From: Virgibacillus halotolerans
Lineage (GTDB): Bacteria; Bacillota; Bacilli; Bacillales; Amphibacillaceae
Length of the DNA: 64,000 bases
Direction of reading: 5' to 3'
NCBI RefSeq assembly: GCF_016908515.1
Contig: NZ_JAFBEA010000005.1
Span: 124,001 to 188,000 of the forward strand
The notes beneath the pieces are model-generated. The model searched no databases. It saw only the letters and a program-made list of their open reading frames with translations, and had not been told where the DNA came from. Position numbers and translations under genes: made by a program. Within the stretch, counting starts at the first letter, position 1. Every line of letters starts with the position of its first letter. Below are positions 1 through 9,059 of this stretch, one piece after another.

Positions 1-842
1 ACCGGATAATCTCGACGGTAGATAGAATCAATTAATAGTTGACCAATACCGGGAATCGTAAACATCGTCTCAATAATAACTGTCCCGCCTAACAAACCCG
101 CAATTGTTGTACCAATTACAGTAGTAGTAGGGATGAGTGCATTAAAAAACACATGTTTCATTAATACAATGCTTTCCTTTACACCCTTTGCTTTTGCAGT
201 CCGTGTGTAATCTTGGTTTACGGATTCTAGCATCCCATCCCGTAACATTCTGGCGACCAGTCCTATTTCAACTGCTGCTAAGACAAATGCAGGCAAAAAC
301 AGATGGTAAAACCAATTAATTGCTCCTTCCGCGACCGGTATATAGCCGGCAACTGGAAAAATAGGAATGGCAACACCAAAACAAAGCACCATTAACATTG
401 CAAACCAAAATTCCGGAATAGATACACCAAGCAGTGAAATTGAAATAAAAATTGGATCCAAAGCTGTATTTCGTTTCCAGACCACAAAGATTGCCGTTGG
501 AATTGCGACAAGTAATGTTAAGACCAGCGAAATAACCATCAAACTGAAAGTTGGTCCTAAATGGTCTATAATAATTTGGGTAACCGGTTCAGATGAGTAT
601 ACCGACTGCCCAAGGTCACCAGTTAACACATTCCCTATCCAACTGAAAAATTGAACGACCATTGGTTTATCAAGACCAAGTTGTACTTCTAATTGTTCAA
701 TACTTTCCTGGGAGCTATCTTCACCCAGGATAAGATAAGCAGGATTTCCAGGCGTTAGATGAACGATCAAAAAAACGATAATACTGACAATAAGCATTAC
801 AGGTATTAATGATAGCAATCTACGGATTGTGTATTGCAGCAC
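1..842 (-). CDS. Peptide-type ABC transporter permease (DppB/OppB family), partial
   Basis: Membrane permease forming half the channel of a peptide/nickel-class importer. The gene runs off the left edge; about 280 codons are present and the C-terminus is missing. I chose the GTG at 840-842 because AGGAGG lies 7 bases upstream on the minus strand. The product opens with a membrane segment (RRLLSLIPVMLIVS) followed by the family signature HLTPGNPA. The ATPase-contacting EAA loop is visible at about residues 209-235 (NQDYTRTAKAKGV). It lies 73 bases after a binding-protein gene on the same strand, so it should be read from that gene's SAM riboswitch. The second permease and ATPases would lie left of the window. 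Substrate is unknown; the riboswitch suggests a sulfur-containing peptide or conjugate (inference). Confidence 0.93.
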   Translation of the reverse strand, partial: MLQYTIRRLLSLIPVMLIVSIIVFLIVHLTPGNPAYLILGEDSSQESIEQLEVQLGLDKPMVVQFFSWIGNVLTGDLGQSVYSSEPVTQIIIDHLGPTFSLMVISLVLTLLVAIPTAIFVVWKRNTALDPIFISISLLGVSIPEFWFAMLMVLCFGVAIPIFPVAGYIPVAEGAINWFYHLFLPAFVLAAVEIGLVARMLRDGMLESVNQDYTRTAKAKGVKESIVLMKHVFFNALIPTTTVIGTTIAGLLGGTVIIETMFTIPGIGQLLIDSIYRRDYP

Positions 843-915
843 GCTTTTTCCTCCTAACTGAATGGATTAATATCTATCATCCAACATGTATGCTAAAAAG
901 GTTACTAAAATTAAG

Positions 916-2529
916 TCACTCATCCATCCAAGTATTCCAGAATCGTTGACCAACCCAACTATCGTAATCTTTTATTTTATCGCTTTTTATATCAAACGAT
1001 GTTTCGTTAGCCACTTTAATGAATGGAAGCTCATCATTAACAGTTTGATTCATTTCAGCTAAAACTTCCTGTTTCTGTTCCCCAGTTTCCGCGATACCCC
1101 AGTCATCAAGTAAATCCCCCCAGCGTTCACTGTTATACCAACCGCTACTCGCGGTATCCTGAACAAGCATGCCTAGTTCACTAGGAGAAAAACGGGTTGA
1201 CCAACCGATCACAACCAAATCCCAGTTTGCAGGGTCATTCCACTTCTCAAGATAAGTTGCCCATTCATATGATACGAGTTCTACAGCAAATCCTACTTCT
1301 TCTAATTGTTGTTTAGCAATTTGAGATATTTTTTTATAATTTTCGTTGTTGTTGGAGTACATAATTTTTATTGGTTTACCGTCATAGTCTGATTCTGAAA
1401 GCAGGCGTTTTGCTTCTTCTTTATCATATGCTAAATATTGGTCTAACCCATCCTCTGAATAAAGCTCCTTCTGGTCAGGGTCAAATAATGCACCATCTAA
1501 TTTATAAAATTCCTTATTACCATACGTTGCTTCAGCAATTGCTTCTTTATCCAGTGCATGATTCAATGCTTGACGTGCTTTTAAGTCATCAAACGGCGCC
1601 TTAGATTTATCTGGGGTAATCGTTGAATAGCCATTTATATACGTTATCGGATCAATATTCGGGGTACTTTCGATTACATCATAAAGATCTGGTGGGATCG
1701 CTTGTGCATAATCATAGATTCCTGTCTTCAGACCGTTAATCATGACTTGAGGATCTTTTACAATCTGGAACTTAATTTCATCCAAATAAGCTACTTTCTT
1801 ACCCGATAACCCACCCCAGTCTGTTTCTTCGCGGGCGCTATATTCTTCAAAACGTGTTAAATTAATTTCTTTTCCCCTATCCCATTTTTCAAATTTATAG
1901 GGACCTGTTCCGATTAGTTGCTCCGGTTTGAGTGGTTGTTCTCCAGCATCTTCAGCAATTTCAGATGGAATGATCATGAGTGCTGATTTGGGGGCAGACA
2001 TATCAGATAGAAGTGCTTCATACACTTCCTTCAATTTGATTTCAACTGTATAGTCGTCATTTGCAGTAACACTATCTATATACCTATTAGCAATTGTTCC
2101 CACAGAGGATGCCTTTCTCCAACGTTCAATGGAAGCTAGTACATCATCAGATAGCATCTCTGATCCATCATGAAATTTCACACCCTCACGTAAGTTGATG
2201 GTGTAAACTGTTCTATCATCACTAATTTCATAACTATCGGCAAGCATTGGCCTTGTTTTATAATCATTATCCAAAGCGAATAAGCTTTCAAAAATATGCC
2301 AGCCAATATCTCTTGTAGGTGTAGCACTCGTATACATCCAATCTATTGTGTCTGGTTCAGAGGCATAAGCTATATGAAGTGTCCCCCCTTTTGTCGATTC
2401 ACCTGGGGATTGTTCATTAGCTGTGTTATCTTTTTTGCTCACGTCCTCACTGCTGCAACCGATTAAACCTATCATCAGGAAAATACCAAATATCGCTAAT
2501 GAAATTTTATTATGTTTTTTAAAGTTCAC
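916..2529 (-). CDS. Oligopeptide-type ABC transporter substrate-binding lipoprotein
   Basis: Extracellular binding protein of the SBP_bac_5 (OppA/DppA) family, 537 residues, normal for the family. GTG start with AAGGGGG about 7 bases upstream. The N-terminus is a lipoprotein signal ending in LIGC, with the lipidated Cys at about residue 25. The mature part carries family motifs such as YTINLREGVKFHDGS and GTGPYKFEKW. It is a close paralogue of the binding protein at 2897-4504; both share the segment WMY-SAT-TRDI-WHIFE near residue 65. It has its own sigma-A promoter and SAM riboswitch and is followed by a DppB-type permease, so it is probably induced when S-adenosylmethionine is low. The ligand cannot be read from sequence. 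Confidence 0.93.
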   Translation of the reverse strand: MNFKKHNKISLAIFGIFLMIGLIGCSSEDVSKKDNTANEQSPGESTKGGTLHIAYASEPDTIDWMYTSATPTRDIGWHIFESLFALDNDYKTRPMLADSYEISDDRTVYTINLREGVKFHDGSEMLSDDVLASIERWRKASSVGTIANRYIDSVTANDDYTVEIKLKEVYEALLSDMSAPKSALMIIPSEIAEDAGEQPLKPEQLIGTGPYKFEKWDRGKEINLTRFEEYSAREETDWGGLSGKKVAYLDEIKFQIVKDPQVMINGLKTGIYDYAQAIPPDLYDVIESTPNIDPITYINGYSTITPDKSKAPFDDLKARQALNHALDKEAIAEATYGNKEFYKLDGALFDPDQKELYSEDGLDQYLAYDKEEAKRLLSESDYDGKPIKIMYSNNNENYKKISQIAKQQLEEVGFAVELVSYEWATYLEKWNDPANWDLVVIGWSTRFSPSELGMLVQDTASSGWYNSERWGDLLDDWGIAETGEQKQEVLAEMNQTVNDELPFIKVANETSFDIKSDKIKDYDSWVGQRFWNTWMDE

Positions 2530-2605
2530 TTTAATCCCCCTTAATTTGTTTACGAAAATCTATGTATCTATTAATTTCTTTAGAAACCCTTTCCTTTAAT
2601 GCGCT

Positions 2606-2770
2606 TTAAAACCAAAAAAGACTTCCTTCTAAATACAAGAAGAGAGCCTTTTTGGTGCTCTCCTTATCTATTGAACATGAATTAATGCTCACTGGAATTA
2701 GCACGGCACTTTATAGTCGTTGCTAGGTTTCATCGGGCCAGTCCCTCCACCTTTCTTGATAAGAGATAGT
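2606..2770 (-). promoter_or_regulatory. SAM-I riboswitch (S-box) with terminator
   Basis: Read on the minus strand, the S-box core is clear: CTTATC opens P1 at about 2760, then GGTGGAGGGACTGGCCCGAT, GAAACC and AGCAAC, then GTGCTAATTCC, and GATAAGG closes P1 at about 2663. A long terminator hairpin follows (2611-2656, arms ACCAAAAAG / CTTTTTTGGT) ending in TTTT. The aptamer is about 105 bases. SAM binding should favour the terminator and shut off the binding-protein/permease genes downstream. Confidence 0.95.
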
Positions 2771-2791
2771 ATTTAGTTACTGACAATTCAT

Positions 2792-2820
2792 ACATTACAA
2801 GTTTAGTTATACCATGTCAA
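2792..2820 (-). promoter_or_regulatory. Sigma-A-type promoter for the left binding-protein unit
   Basis: Minus strand TTGACA at 2815-2820, 17-base spacer, TAATGT at 2792-2797, immediately upstream of the SAM riboswitch. This makes the 916-2529/permease unit independently transcribed from the 2897-5769 unit. Confidence 0.75.
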
Positions 2821-2896
2821 GAAAAAATAAAAGTATTACTACCAACTAACTACGGTTTATTTTTATAGTTATAAGAGGGCCATAAAGTGTTCATGA

Positions 2897-4504
2897 TTAT
2901 TCGCTTTTCCATGTGTTCCAGAAATGAGGGCCGACCCAGTTTGTGAGATCCTTCACTTTATTATTCTTTACATCAAACCTGTTAACATTTGCTACTTTAA
3001 TAAATGGTAGTTCATCATCAATCGTTTGATTCATCTCTGTTAAAATCTTTTTTTTCTGCTCGCTTGTTTTAGCAATTCCCCAACTTTCTATGTGGTCCTC
3101 CCACCGTTCACTTTCATACCAGCCACTTCTTGCTGCATTCACCTCTAACATACCGAGCTCGCTAGGCGAGAAGCGGGTTGACCAACCAATGACTACTAAA
3201 TCCCAATTTTCTGGATCCATCCATTTTTCTAAGTAGGTGGCCCATTCATAAGTAACCAGCTCCACTTTAAAACCTACATCTTCCATTTGTTGTTTGGCAA
3301 TTTGGGCGACTTTTTCATATGCTACGTTATCGTTTGAATACATCATTCTTACCGTTTCACCATTATAACTCGAAGCTTCGAGGAGGCTTTTCGCCTTTTC
3401 TTTGTCATAAACTAAATAATTATCAGAACCCTTTTCTGAATATAGCTCTCCTTGTTCTGGCGTGAAAAGCGCTCCATCAAGATCATAAAATTGTTCATTA
3501 CCATACGCCCCTTTTGCAATAGCCTCCTTATCTAATGAATAATTGAGCGCTTGACGTACTTTTAAATCATCGAACGGTGCCTCAGACTTATCAGCTGAGA
3601 TAATTTCGTAACCATTCATATATGTGACTGGATCCATAGTCGGATCAACTTCAATTGTGTCATACAAATCCGGTGGGATATTTTGCACATAATCATATAA
3701 TCCTGTTTTAAGGCCATTCACCATTACTTGTGGATCTTTAACAATCTTGAATTCAATTTCATCAACATATGCTTCTTTTTTTCCGGTTAAACCTCCCCAA
3801 TCCCCTTCTTCACGAGCTACGTAATCGTCAAAACGGGATAAAACTATTTCACTCCCTTTATCCCATTTGTCAAACTTATAGGGACCTGTTCCTATAAGTT
3901 GCTCCTGTGTTAGTGGCTGGTCATCAGCATCTTCAGCAATCTCCGCAGGTATGATTATAAGTGCTGATTTTGGCGCGGCCATATCAGAAATGAATGCGTT
4001 ATAAACTTCATTCAATTTAATCTCTACAGTATATTCATCAATAGCTTTAACCTGTTCAATGTATTCGTTAGCAATCAATCCTACTGAAGAAACTTTTCTC
4101 CAGCGTTCGGTCGAAGCAACTACATCTTCAGCCGTTACCTTGGAACCATCATGGAATATAACATCTTCACGTAATTTAATTGTATAAGTAGTTTCATCAT
4201 CACTAATGTTATAATCCTCTGCAATCATTGGCTTTGCTTTAAAATCTTTGTCTAACGCAAATAAGTTTTCGAATATATGCCATGCAATGTCTCTCGTAGC
4301 TGTTGCGGATATGTACATCCAATCAAGTGAATCTGGTTCGGATCCAATAGCAACTTTAAATGTACCTCCGTTTGTTGGTTCCCCCGCAGATTCCTCTCCA
4401 TCCATAGCTTCATTTTTATTAGCACTTTCTTTATTACACCCAATTAAACTGATGACCAAGATGAAAGCAATTAAAGTAAATGTAACTCTAATTTTCAATT
4501 TCAT
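2897..4504 (-). CDS. Oligopeptide-type ABC transporter substrate-binding lipoprotein (paralogue)
   Basis: Second SBP_bac_5 lipoprotein, 535 residues, lipobox ISLIGC ending at about residue 23. Start ATG preceded by GGGGAGG. It is colinear with and very similar to the protein at 916-2529, with conserved blocks IFE-LFALD, GTGPYKF-KWD, AYEWATYLEKW-like and VVIGWSTRFSPSELGML, so the pair is a tandem duplication. It follows the amidohydrolase gene by 68 bases on the same strand and should share its SAM-riboswitch-controlled transcript. No permease is encoded directly behind it, so it may dock on the permease whose gene lies at 1-842. Substrate inferred, not seen: a sulfur-containing peptide or acyl amino acid. 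Confidence 0.92.
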   Translation of the reverse strand: MKLKIRVTFTLIAFILVISLIGCNKESANKNEAMDGEESAGEPTNGGTFKVAIGSEPDSLDWMYISATATRDIAWHIFENLFALDKDFKAKPMIAEDYNISDDETTYTIKLREDVIFHDGSKVTAEDVVASTERWRKVSSVGLIANEYIEQVKAIDEYTVEIKLNEVYNAFISDMAAPKSALIIIPAEIAEDADDQPLTQEQLIGTGPYKFDKWDKGSEIVLSRFDDYVAREEGDWGGLTGKKEAYVDEIEFKIVKDPQVMVNGLKTGLYDYVQNIPPDLYDTIEVDPTMDPVTYMNGYEIISADKSEAPFDDLKVRQALNYSLDKEAIAKGAYGNEQFYDLDGALFTPEQGELYSEKGSDNYLVYDKEKAKSLLEASSYNGETVRMMYSNDNVAYEKVAQIAKQQMEDVGFKVELVTYEWATYLEKWMDPENWDLVVIGWSTRFSPSELGMLEVNAARSGWYESERWEDHIESWGIAKTSEQKKKILTEMNQTIDDELPFIKVANVNRFDVKNNKVKDLTNWVGPHFWNTWKSE

Positions 4505-4572
4505 TTTCCTCCCCTTTCCCCTTAATAAAACGATTCAAAATCTAACCAGATTATTTATCTATTTATTACTTT

Positions 4573-5769
4573 TTAAAACAAATAATGAGAAACAATTTTC
4601 ACAAATGCCTTTTCAATGTTAAGTAGTGCCCGTTCATCAAAATCGAATTTAGGATGATGGTGGGGATAATGCGTAGATTCACTTTCGTTTTGCGCCCCAA
4701 CTCTGAAATATGTCCCAGGCTTTTCTTGTAAATAGTAAGAGAAGTCCTCTGCTCCCATCGATGTTTCCAGATCAACAGCAGCCCCTTCATTAAATGTTTC
4801 CTGAAATAGTTTTCTAACAATATCTGTCTCTTTCTTATGATTAAACAATGCGGGGTATCCAAGTAAATAATCAATTTTATATGTAGCCTGAAACCCTTCT
4901 GTAATGCCTTTTAAAATCGAATGGATATGATCCTTTACATCTTTTCGTATTTCCGAATCAAATGTACGGACAGTTCCTTCCAGTCTTGCTGTATCTGGTA
5001 TCACATTAAACGCATTACCCGACTGAAAAACGCCTAAAGTAACGACAGCTGATTTTAGCGGGTCAATTTTTCGACTTACTATTTTTTGCAGTGCACTGAC
5101 AATGTCACTCCCGATCACAATCGGATCATTGGATTCATGTGGTCTTGCCCCGTGCCCACCCTTTCCTTCTATAATAATTTCAAACTTATCTACAGCTGCC
5201 ATCTTATACCCTTCACCAACAGCAACTTTTCCTAGCGGTATTTCTGAAGCGAGGTGGGCACCAAAAACATAATCTACGCTGTCCAAAACACCTTCTTCTA
5301 TCATAAATTTTGCTCCACCAGGTGGTGTCTCCTCTGCAGGTTGAAATATAAAATAGACCGTGCCTTTTATATGTTCCTTAAATTTACTCAGTGTTTGTGC
5401 TGTCCCTAGTAAAGCGGAGGTATGCCCGTCATGTCCACAAGCATGCATCACCCCGGGATTTAGTGATTTATATGCCACTTCCTTTTCATCATCAATCGGT
5501 AATGCATCGAAGTCTGCTCTTAATGCGATCGTTTTTCCCGGTTTACTACCTTTTAATATCCCGAGAAGACCATTCCCACCAATATTTGTCTTAACTTCAA
5601 GCCCAAAACTCACTAATTTTTCTTCAATAAATTTCGCAGTTTCCTTTTCTTGAAAGGAAAGCTCGGGGTGTTGGTGTAAATATCTTCTCCAACTAATGAT
5701 TTCATCAAGGTTATTATTTAATTCAGTTGTTATTACATCCAAAGTGCTGTTTGTCTGATTCACTGACAT
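4573..5769 (-). CDS. M20-family amidohydrolase / peptidase (hippurate hydrolase type)
   Basis: Cytoplasmic metal-dependent amidohydrolase of the M20D family, which removes acyl or aminoacyl groups from N-acyl amino acids and dipeptides. About 398 residues from the ATG at 5769, chosen because GGGGAG lies 9 bases upstream; the ATG at 5790 has no site. Metal and catalytic motifs are present: HQHPELSFQE at about residue 33, ACGHDGHT at about 97 (the Cys and His ligands), QPAEETPPGGA at about 130 (catalytic Glu), GGHGARPHE at about 190 and MGAEDFSYY near 355. First gene after a SAM riboswitch and followed by a binding protein, so it likely releases methionine or cysteine from an imported conjugate (inference). 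Confidence 0.92.
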   Translation of the reverse strand: MSVNQTNSTLDVITTELNNNLDEIISWRRYLHQHPELSFQEKETAKFIEEKLVSFGLEVKTNIGGNGLLGILKGSKPGKTIALRADFDALPIDDEKEVAYKSLNPGVMHACGHDGHTSALLGTAQTLSKFKEHIKGTVYFIFQPAEETPPGGAKFMIEEGVLDSVDYVFGAHLASEIPLGKVAVGEGYKMAAVDKFEIIIEGKGGHGARPHESNDPIVIGSDIVSALQKIVSRKIDPLKSAVVTLGVFQSGNAFNVIPDTARLEGTVRTFDSEIRKDVKDHIHSILKGITEGFQATYKIDYLLGYPALFNHKKETDIVRKLFQETFNEGAAVDLETSMGAEDFSYYLQEKPGTYFRVGAQNESESTHYPHHHPKFDFDERALLNIEKAFVKIVSHYLF

Positions 5770-5820
5770 TGTTCCTATCTCCCCTTTCATGAATTTATTT
5801 TTAAATATTGTTTGAATACT

Positions 5821-5980
5821 AAAAATTCCCTCCTTAACAAATAAGAAGAGGGAAAGTCCATTGATTTATTCTCCTCTTATCTCTTGAACATGACTTGCTT
5901 GCTCACAGGAATTAGCACAGTACTTGGTAGTCTGTTGCCTGGTTTCATTGGGCCGGTCCCTCCACCATTCTTGATAAGAA
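5821..5980 (-). promoter_or_regulatory. SAM-I riboswitch (S-box) with terminator
   Basis: Minus-strand S-box: CTTATCAAGA (P1, about 5969-5978), GGTGGAGGGACCGGCCCAAT, GAAACC, GGCAAC, GTGCTAATTCC, then GATAAG closing P1 at 5876-5881. The terminator at 5821-5854 has arms TTCCCTC/GAGGGAA followed by TTTTT. It precedes the amidohydrolase gene and the binding-protein gene behind it. Confidence 0.96.
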
Positions 5981-6001
5981 ATTTATTCATTTATTATCAA
6001 T

Positions 6002-6030
6002 ACAATACAAGGTAGCAATCGACCTGTCAA
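6002..6030 (-). promoter_or_regulatory. Sigma-A-type promoter upstream of the amidohydrolase S-box
   Basis: Minus strand TTGACA at 6025-6030, 17-base spacer, TATTGT at 6002-6007, about 20 bases before the riboswitch P1 helix. Confidence 0.7.
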
Positions 6031-6206
6031 GACATTATTTACATTATCCCTACCTGATAACTTTAGTTTTGTGTGAGATGGTTAAAAAGCAGAAATTATT
6101 GCTAGTGTTCGAACATCCTGACATACCTATAAATTTTCTTATTTATCTTGACATTCAGTTTAAACACCTGTAGAGTATATTCTAATAACTAAATAAATTA
6201 CATTTT

Positions 6207-6360
6207 TTCTTATCCAGAGAGGTGGAGGGACTGGCCCTTAGATACCTCGGCAGCAGACTTTAATGTACTGTGCCAATTCCAGAAGCTTCGTGCTTGAAGA
6301 TAAGAAGAGAAATAAGCAAAAAATGCTAAACCTCTTCTTATTCTAGGAAGTGGTTTTTTT
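6207..6360 (+). promoter_or_regulatory. SAM-I riboswitch (S-box) controlling metI-metC
   Basis: Plus-strand S-box: CTTATCCAGAG (6209-6219), GGTGGAGGGACTGGCCCTTA, GATACC, TCGGCAGC, GTGCCAATTCC, then GATAAG (6299-6304). The switch is legible. AAGAAGAG (6302-6309), overlapping the P1 3' strand, can pair with CTCTTCTT (6332-6339) as antiterminator. The alternative terminator pairs AACC/CTTC (6329-) with GAAG/GGTT and runs into TTTTTTT (6354-6360). A possible -35 TTGACA lies at 6148-6153. The P3 side differs somewhat from the two leftward copies. Confidence 0.93.
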
Positions 6361-6400
6361 ATTTTTAAGAGCTAAATATAGACATAAAAGGATGATAAAC

Positions 6401-7525
6401 ATGACAAAGAGAGACATAGAAACAAGATTGGTACAGTTGGGAAATAAAAGTGATGCGAAAACAGGAGCGATTAATCCACCCATTTATTTATCAACGGCCT
6501 ATCAGCATCATGGACTTGGTCAATCAACCGGATATGATTATACACGTACTAAAAATCCTACCCGCACCTTATTAGAAGAAGGCATCGCAAACCTGGAATC
6601 CGGTGATGCTGGTTATGCCTGCAGTTCCGGCATGGCAGCCATTCAACTGGTATTTTCCCTATTCCGTTCCGGTGATGAACTGATTCTGCCAGAAGATATA
6701 TATGGCGGTACATATCGCTTACTTGAACATTATGCGAAAGCTTATGATATTCAAACGACATACACCGAATTTAAGGATCATCAGGAAACGGAACGATGTA
6801 TTACGGATAAGACAAAGGCGATATTTATTGAAACACCCACAAATCCTCTGATGCAGGAAATCGATTTAAAGGAAGTTGCGGCACTTGCTAAAAAATATGA
6901 TTTGTTACTCATTGTTGATAATACATTTTTGACGCCTTACTTACAGCGTCCAATCGAGACCGGCGCTGACATTGTCATCCACAGCGCAACAAAATATATT
7001 GGCGGACATAATGACGTTTTGGCCGGACTTGTTGTCGCTAACGGAGAATCACTTTGTGAGAAACTAGCTACCTTCCATAATGCTGCTGGTGCGGTACTTT
7101 CTCCCTTTGACTCATGGCTTTTGATAAGAGGATTGAAGACTTTATCATTACGGATGGACAAACATGAAGAAAATGCGAAAAAGGTTGTAGCGTTTTTAAG
7201 AGATGAACCGACTGTTGAAGATGTCTTATACCCCGGCAAAGGTGGGATGCTCTCCTTCCGACTGAATGAAAGTGAATGGGTTGATACATTTTTACAAAAC
7301 TTACAGTTAGTTACTTTCGCGGAAAGCCTTGGTGGAGTTGAAAGTTTTATAACATACCCAGCAACACAAACCCATGCAGATATTCCAAAAGAAGAACGAA
7401 TCAGACGGGGAGTGAGTGATCGACTGCTTCGTTTCTCAGTAGGTGTAGAAAAGGCAGAAGATATTATCGCAGATTTGAAGCAAACTTTAAATAAATTAGG
7501 AAAGGTGGAACAAAGTCATGTCTGA
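6401..7525 (+). CDS. metI: Cystathionine gamma-synthase / O-acetylhomoserine thiolyase
   Basis: PLP enzyme of the Cys/Met-metabolism family that joins an activated homoserine to cysteine (or sulfide) in methionine synthesis; cytoplasmic. About 374 residues. I place the start at the ATG at 6401, preceded by AAAGGATG; an upstream in-frame GTG at 6350 lies inside the riboswitch terminator and is rejected. PLP-site motifs: CSSGMAAIQ near residue 70, VDNTFLTPYLQRP near 167 and the Schiff-base lysine in HSATKYIGGHND near 190. It overlaps metC by 8 bases, the same order as yjcI-yjcJ in B. subtilis. Controlled by the S-box directly upstream. Confidence 0.96.
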   Translation: MTKRDIETRLVQLGNKSDAKTGAINPPIYLSTAYQHHGLGQSTGYDYTRTKNPTRTLLEEGIANLESGDAGYACSSGMAAIQLVFSLFRSGDELILPEDIYGGTYRLLEHYAKAYDIQTTYTEFKDHQETERCITDKTKAIFIETPTNPLMQEIDLKEVAALAKKYDLLLIVDNTFLTPYLQRPIETGADIVIHSATKYIGGHNDVLAGLVVANGESLCEKLATFHNAAGAVLSPFDSWLLIRGLKTLSLRMDKHEENAKKVVAFLRDEPTVEDVLYPGKGGMLSFRLNESEWVDTFLQNLQLVTFAESLGGVESFITYPATQTHADIPKEERIRRGVSDRLLRFSVGVEKAEDIIADLKQTLNKLGKVEQSHV

Positions 7526-8711
7526 TTATCATGATAAAATCGAAACGAAAGTAATCCACGCCGCAAAAAATGCGGCCCTTGAAACAGAAACAGGTGCAGT
7601 GAATGTCCCTATTTATCTATCATCTACATTTCATCAGGAAAGTTTCGATAGCTTTGGTCCATTTGATTATAGTAGATCCGGTAACCCAACAAGAGAAGCA
7701 TTGGAACAAAGTATCGCTGACCTAGAAGGCGGTGAAAGAGGATTGGCATTTGCTTCAGGAATGGCTGCCATTTCTTCTGCTTTTATGCTTTTATCTTCTG
7801 GAGACCATGTGCTCATTTCCCAAGATGTGTATGGCGGAACCTATCGCTTTGTGACTGAAGTATTAGATAAATTCCAAATCACACATACGTTTGTTAACAT
7901 GACAGATTTGAATGAAGTAGCTAATGCAGTTCAACCAAACACAAAAGTCATTTATATCGAAACACCATCCAATCCTTGCATGAACATTACGGATATAGAA
8001 GGAGTTATCAAAATAGCAAAAGCCAATGATTGCTTAACATTTGTTGATAATACCTTTATGACGCCACTTTATCAAAATCCGATCAAGCTTGGTGCTGATG
8101 TTGTACTACATAGTGCAACCAAGTTTTTATCTGGACATAGTGATATTATCGCTGGTTTAGCAGTAACAAGAACTGCAGCACTTGGGGACAAATTGGCATT
8201 TATTCAAAATTCCTTTGGATCCATTTTGGGGGCACAGGATGCTTTTCAATTAATCCAAGGCATTAAAACATTAAATGCACGTCTGAGTCAGTCTTCACAA
8301 GGGGCTCAGAAACTAGCTGAATATTTCCAGGCACATCCATTAATTGAAGCAGTCTATTATCCAGGGTTAACCGCACATCCCGGACACGAAATTCACGCGA
8401 GACAATCTAGTAATGCTGGTGCTGTGCTTTCTTTCCGCTTACCAAATAAAGCAGCAGCTAAAGCATTCGTAGAACATGTTCGGATTCCTGTTTTTGCTGT
8501 AAGCCTTGGGGCTGTTGAATCGATTCTTTCTTATCCAAACACCATGTCACATGCTGCAATGCCTAAAGATGAGAGAGAAAAAAGGGGAATTACAGATGGT
8601 TTACTACGTTTATCTGTCGGCCTCGAGCATGTTGATGATTTAATCAAAGACTTTGACCAGGCTTTGGATGTTGCAGTAAAACAAGCAAAGGAAGCAGCTG
8701 TGATTTCGTAA
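7518..8711 (+). CDS. metC: Cystathionine beta-lyase
   Basis: PLP enzyme that cleaves cystathionine to homocysteine, pyruvate and ammonia, the step after MetI. 397 residues, full length for the family. Start ATG is preceded by AAAGGTGG and overlaps the end of metI by 8 bases, suggesting translational coupling. Family motifs: FASGMAAISS at about residue 75, VDNTFMTPLYQNP at about 175 and the PLP lysine in HSATKFLSGHSD at about 200. It is a paralogue of the upstream gene; the division of labour between the two is inferred from order and the B. subtilis pair, not from specificity residues. Confidence 0.94.
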   Translation: MSDYHDKIETKVIHAAKNAALETETGAVNVPIYLSSTFHQESFDSFGPFDYSRSGNPTREALEQSIADLEGGERGLAFASGMAAISSAFMLLSSGDHVLISQDVYGGTYRFVTEVLDKFQITHTFVNMTDLNEVANAVQPNTKVIYIETPSNPCMNITDIEGVIKIAKANDCLTFVDNTFMTPLYQNPIKLGADVVLHSATKFLSGHSDIIAGLAVTRTAALGDKLAFIQNSFGSILGAQDAFQLIQGIKTLNARLSQSSQGAQKLAEYFQAHPLIEAVYYPGLTAHPGHEIHARQSSNAGAVLSFRLPNKAAAKAFVEHVRIPVFAVSLGAVESILSYPNTMSHAAMPKDEREKRGITDGLLRLSVGLEHVDDLIKDFDQALDVAVKQAKEAAVIS

Positions 8712-8823
8712 AAACGATTGTTAGCCAAATATAAACTTGTTAGGAATCACATGTTTAGGAACTATTATATTAGAAAAACCAAGAAGACCACTTGGTCCTT
8801 ATGGATCTCTATCAAGTAAGATG

Positions 8824-8940
8824 TCCGCTTCAGGTAGTCGCTTTCCGCGGGCAACACTTCAGCTTCCTCGAAAGCAAAGAACACTTTCTGTGGATCTTCA
8901 GTTGTTGCTTTTCCCGCAGGAGTCGACTTCCCTCCGCTCC
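8824..8940 (+). repeat. Dispersed intergenic repeat, copy A
   Basis: About 117 bases with landmarks AGTCGCTTTCCGCGGGC near the left and TTGCTTTTCCCGCAGGAGTC plus CCTCCGCTCC at the right end. The same landmarks occur, reversed, at 9060-9187 and again at 16456-16639 and 16786-16910. It does not code; GC is higher than its surroundings. Confidence 0.8.
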
Positions 8941-9059
8941 CATCACGTGGTAATCTAAGGTAGCCCTCCTTCTCTCAGAAGTAAAAAGCGAGCATTTTTT
9001 ATTAGTTTATCTTTTAAATCATATAAGAATAGGCAAATGTCAAGAAACACCCATCACCA

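Noticed and set aside
6350-6400. Upstream GTG start for metI.
   Set aside because: It falls in the terminator of the SAM riboswitch and adds a non-homologous extension; the ATG at 6401 has a ribosome site.
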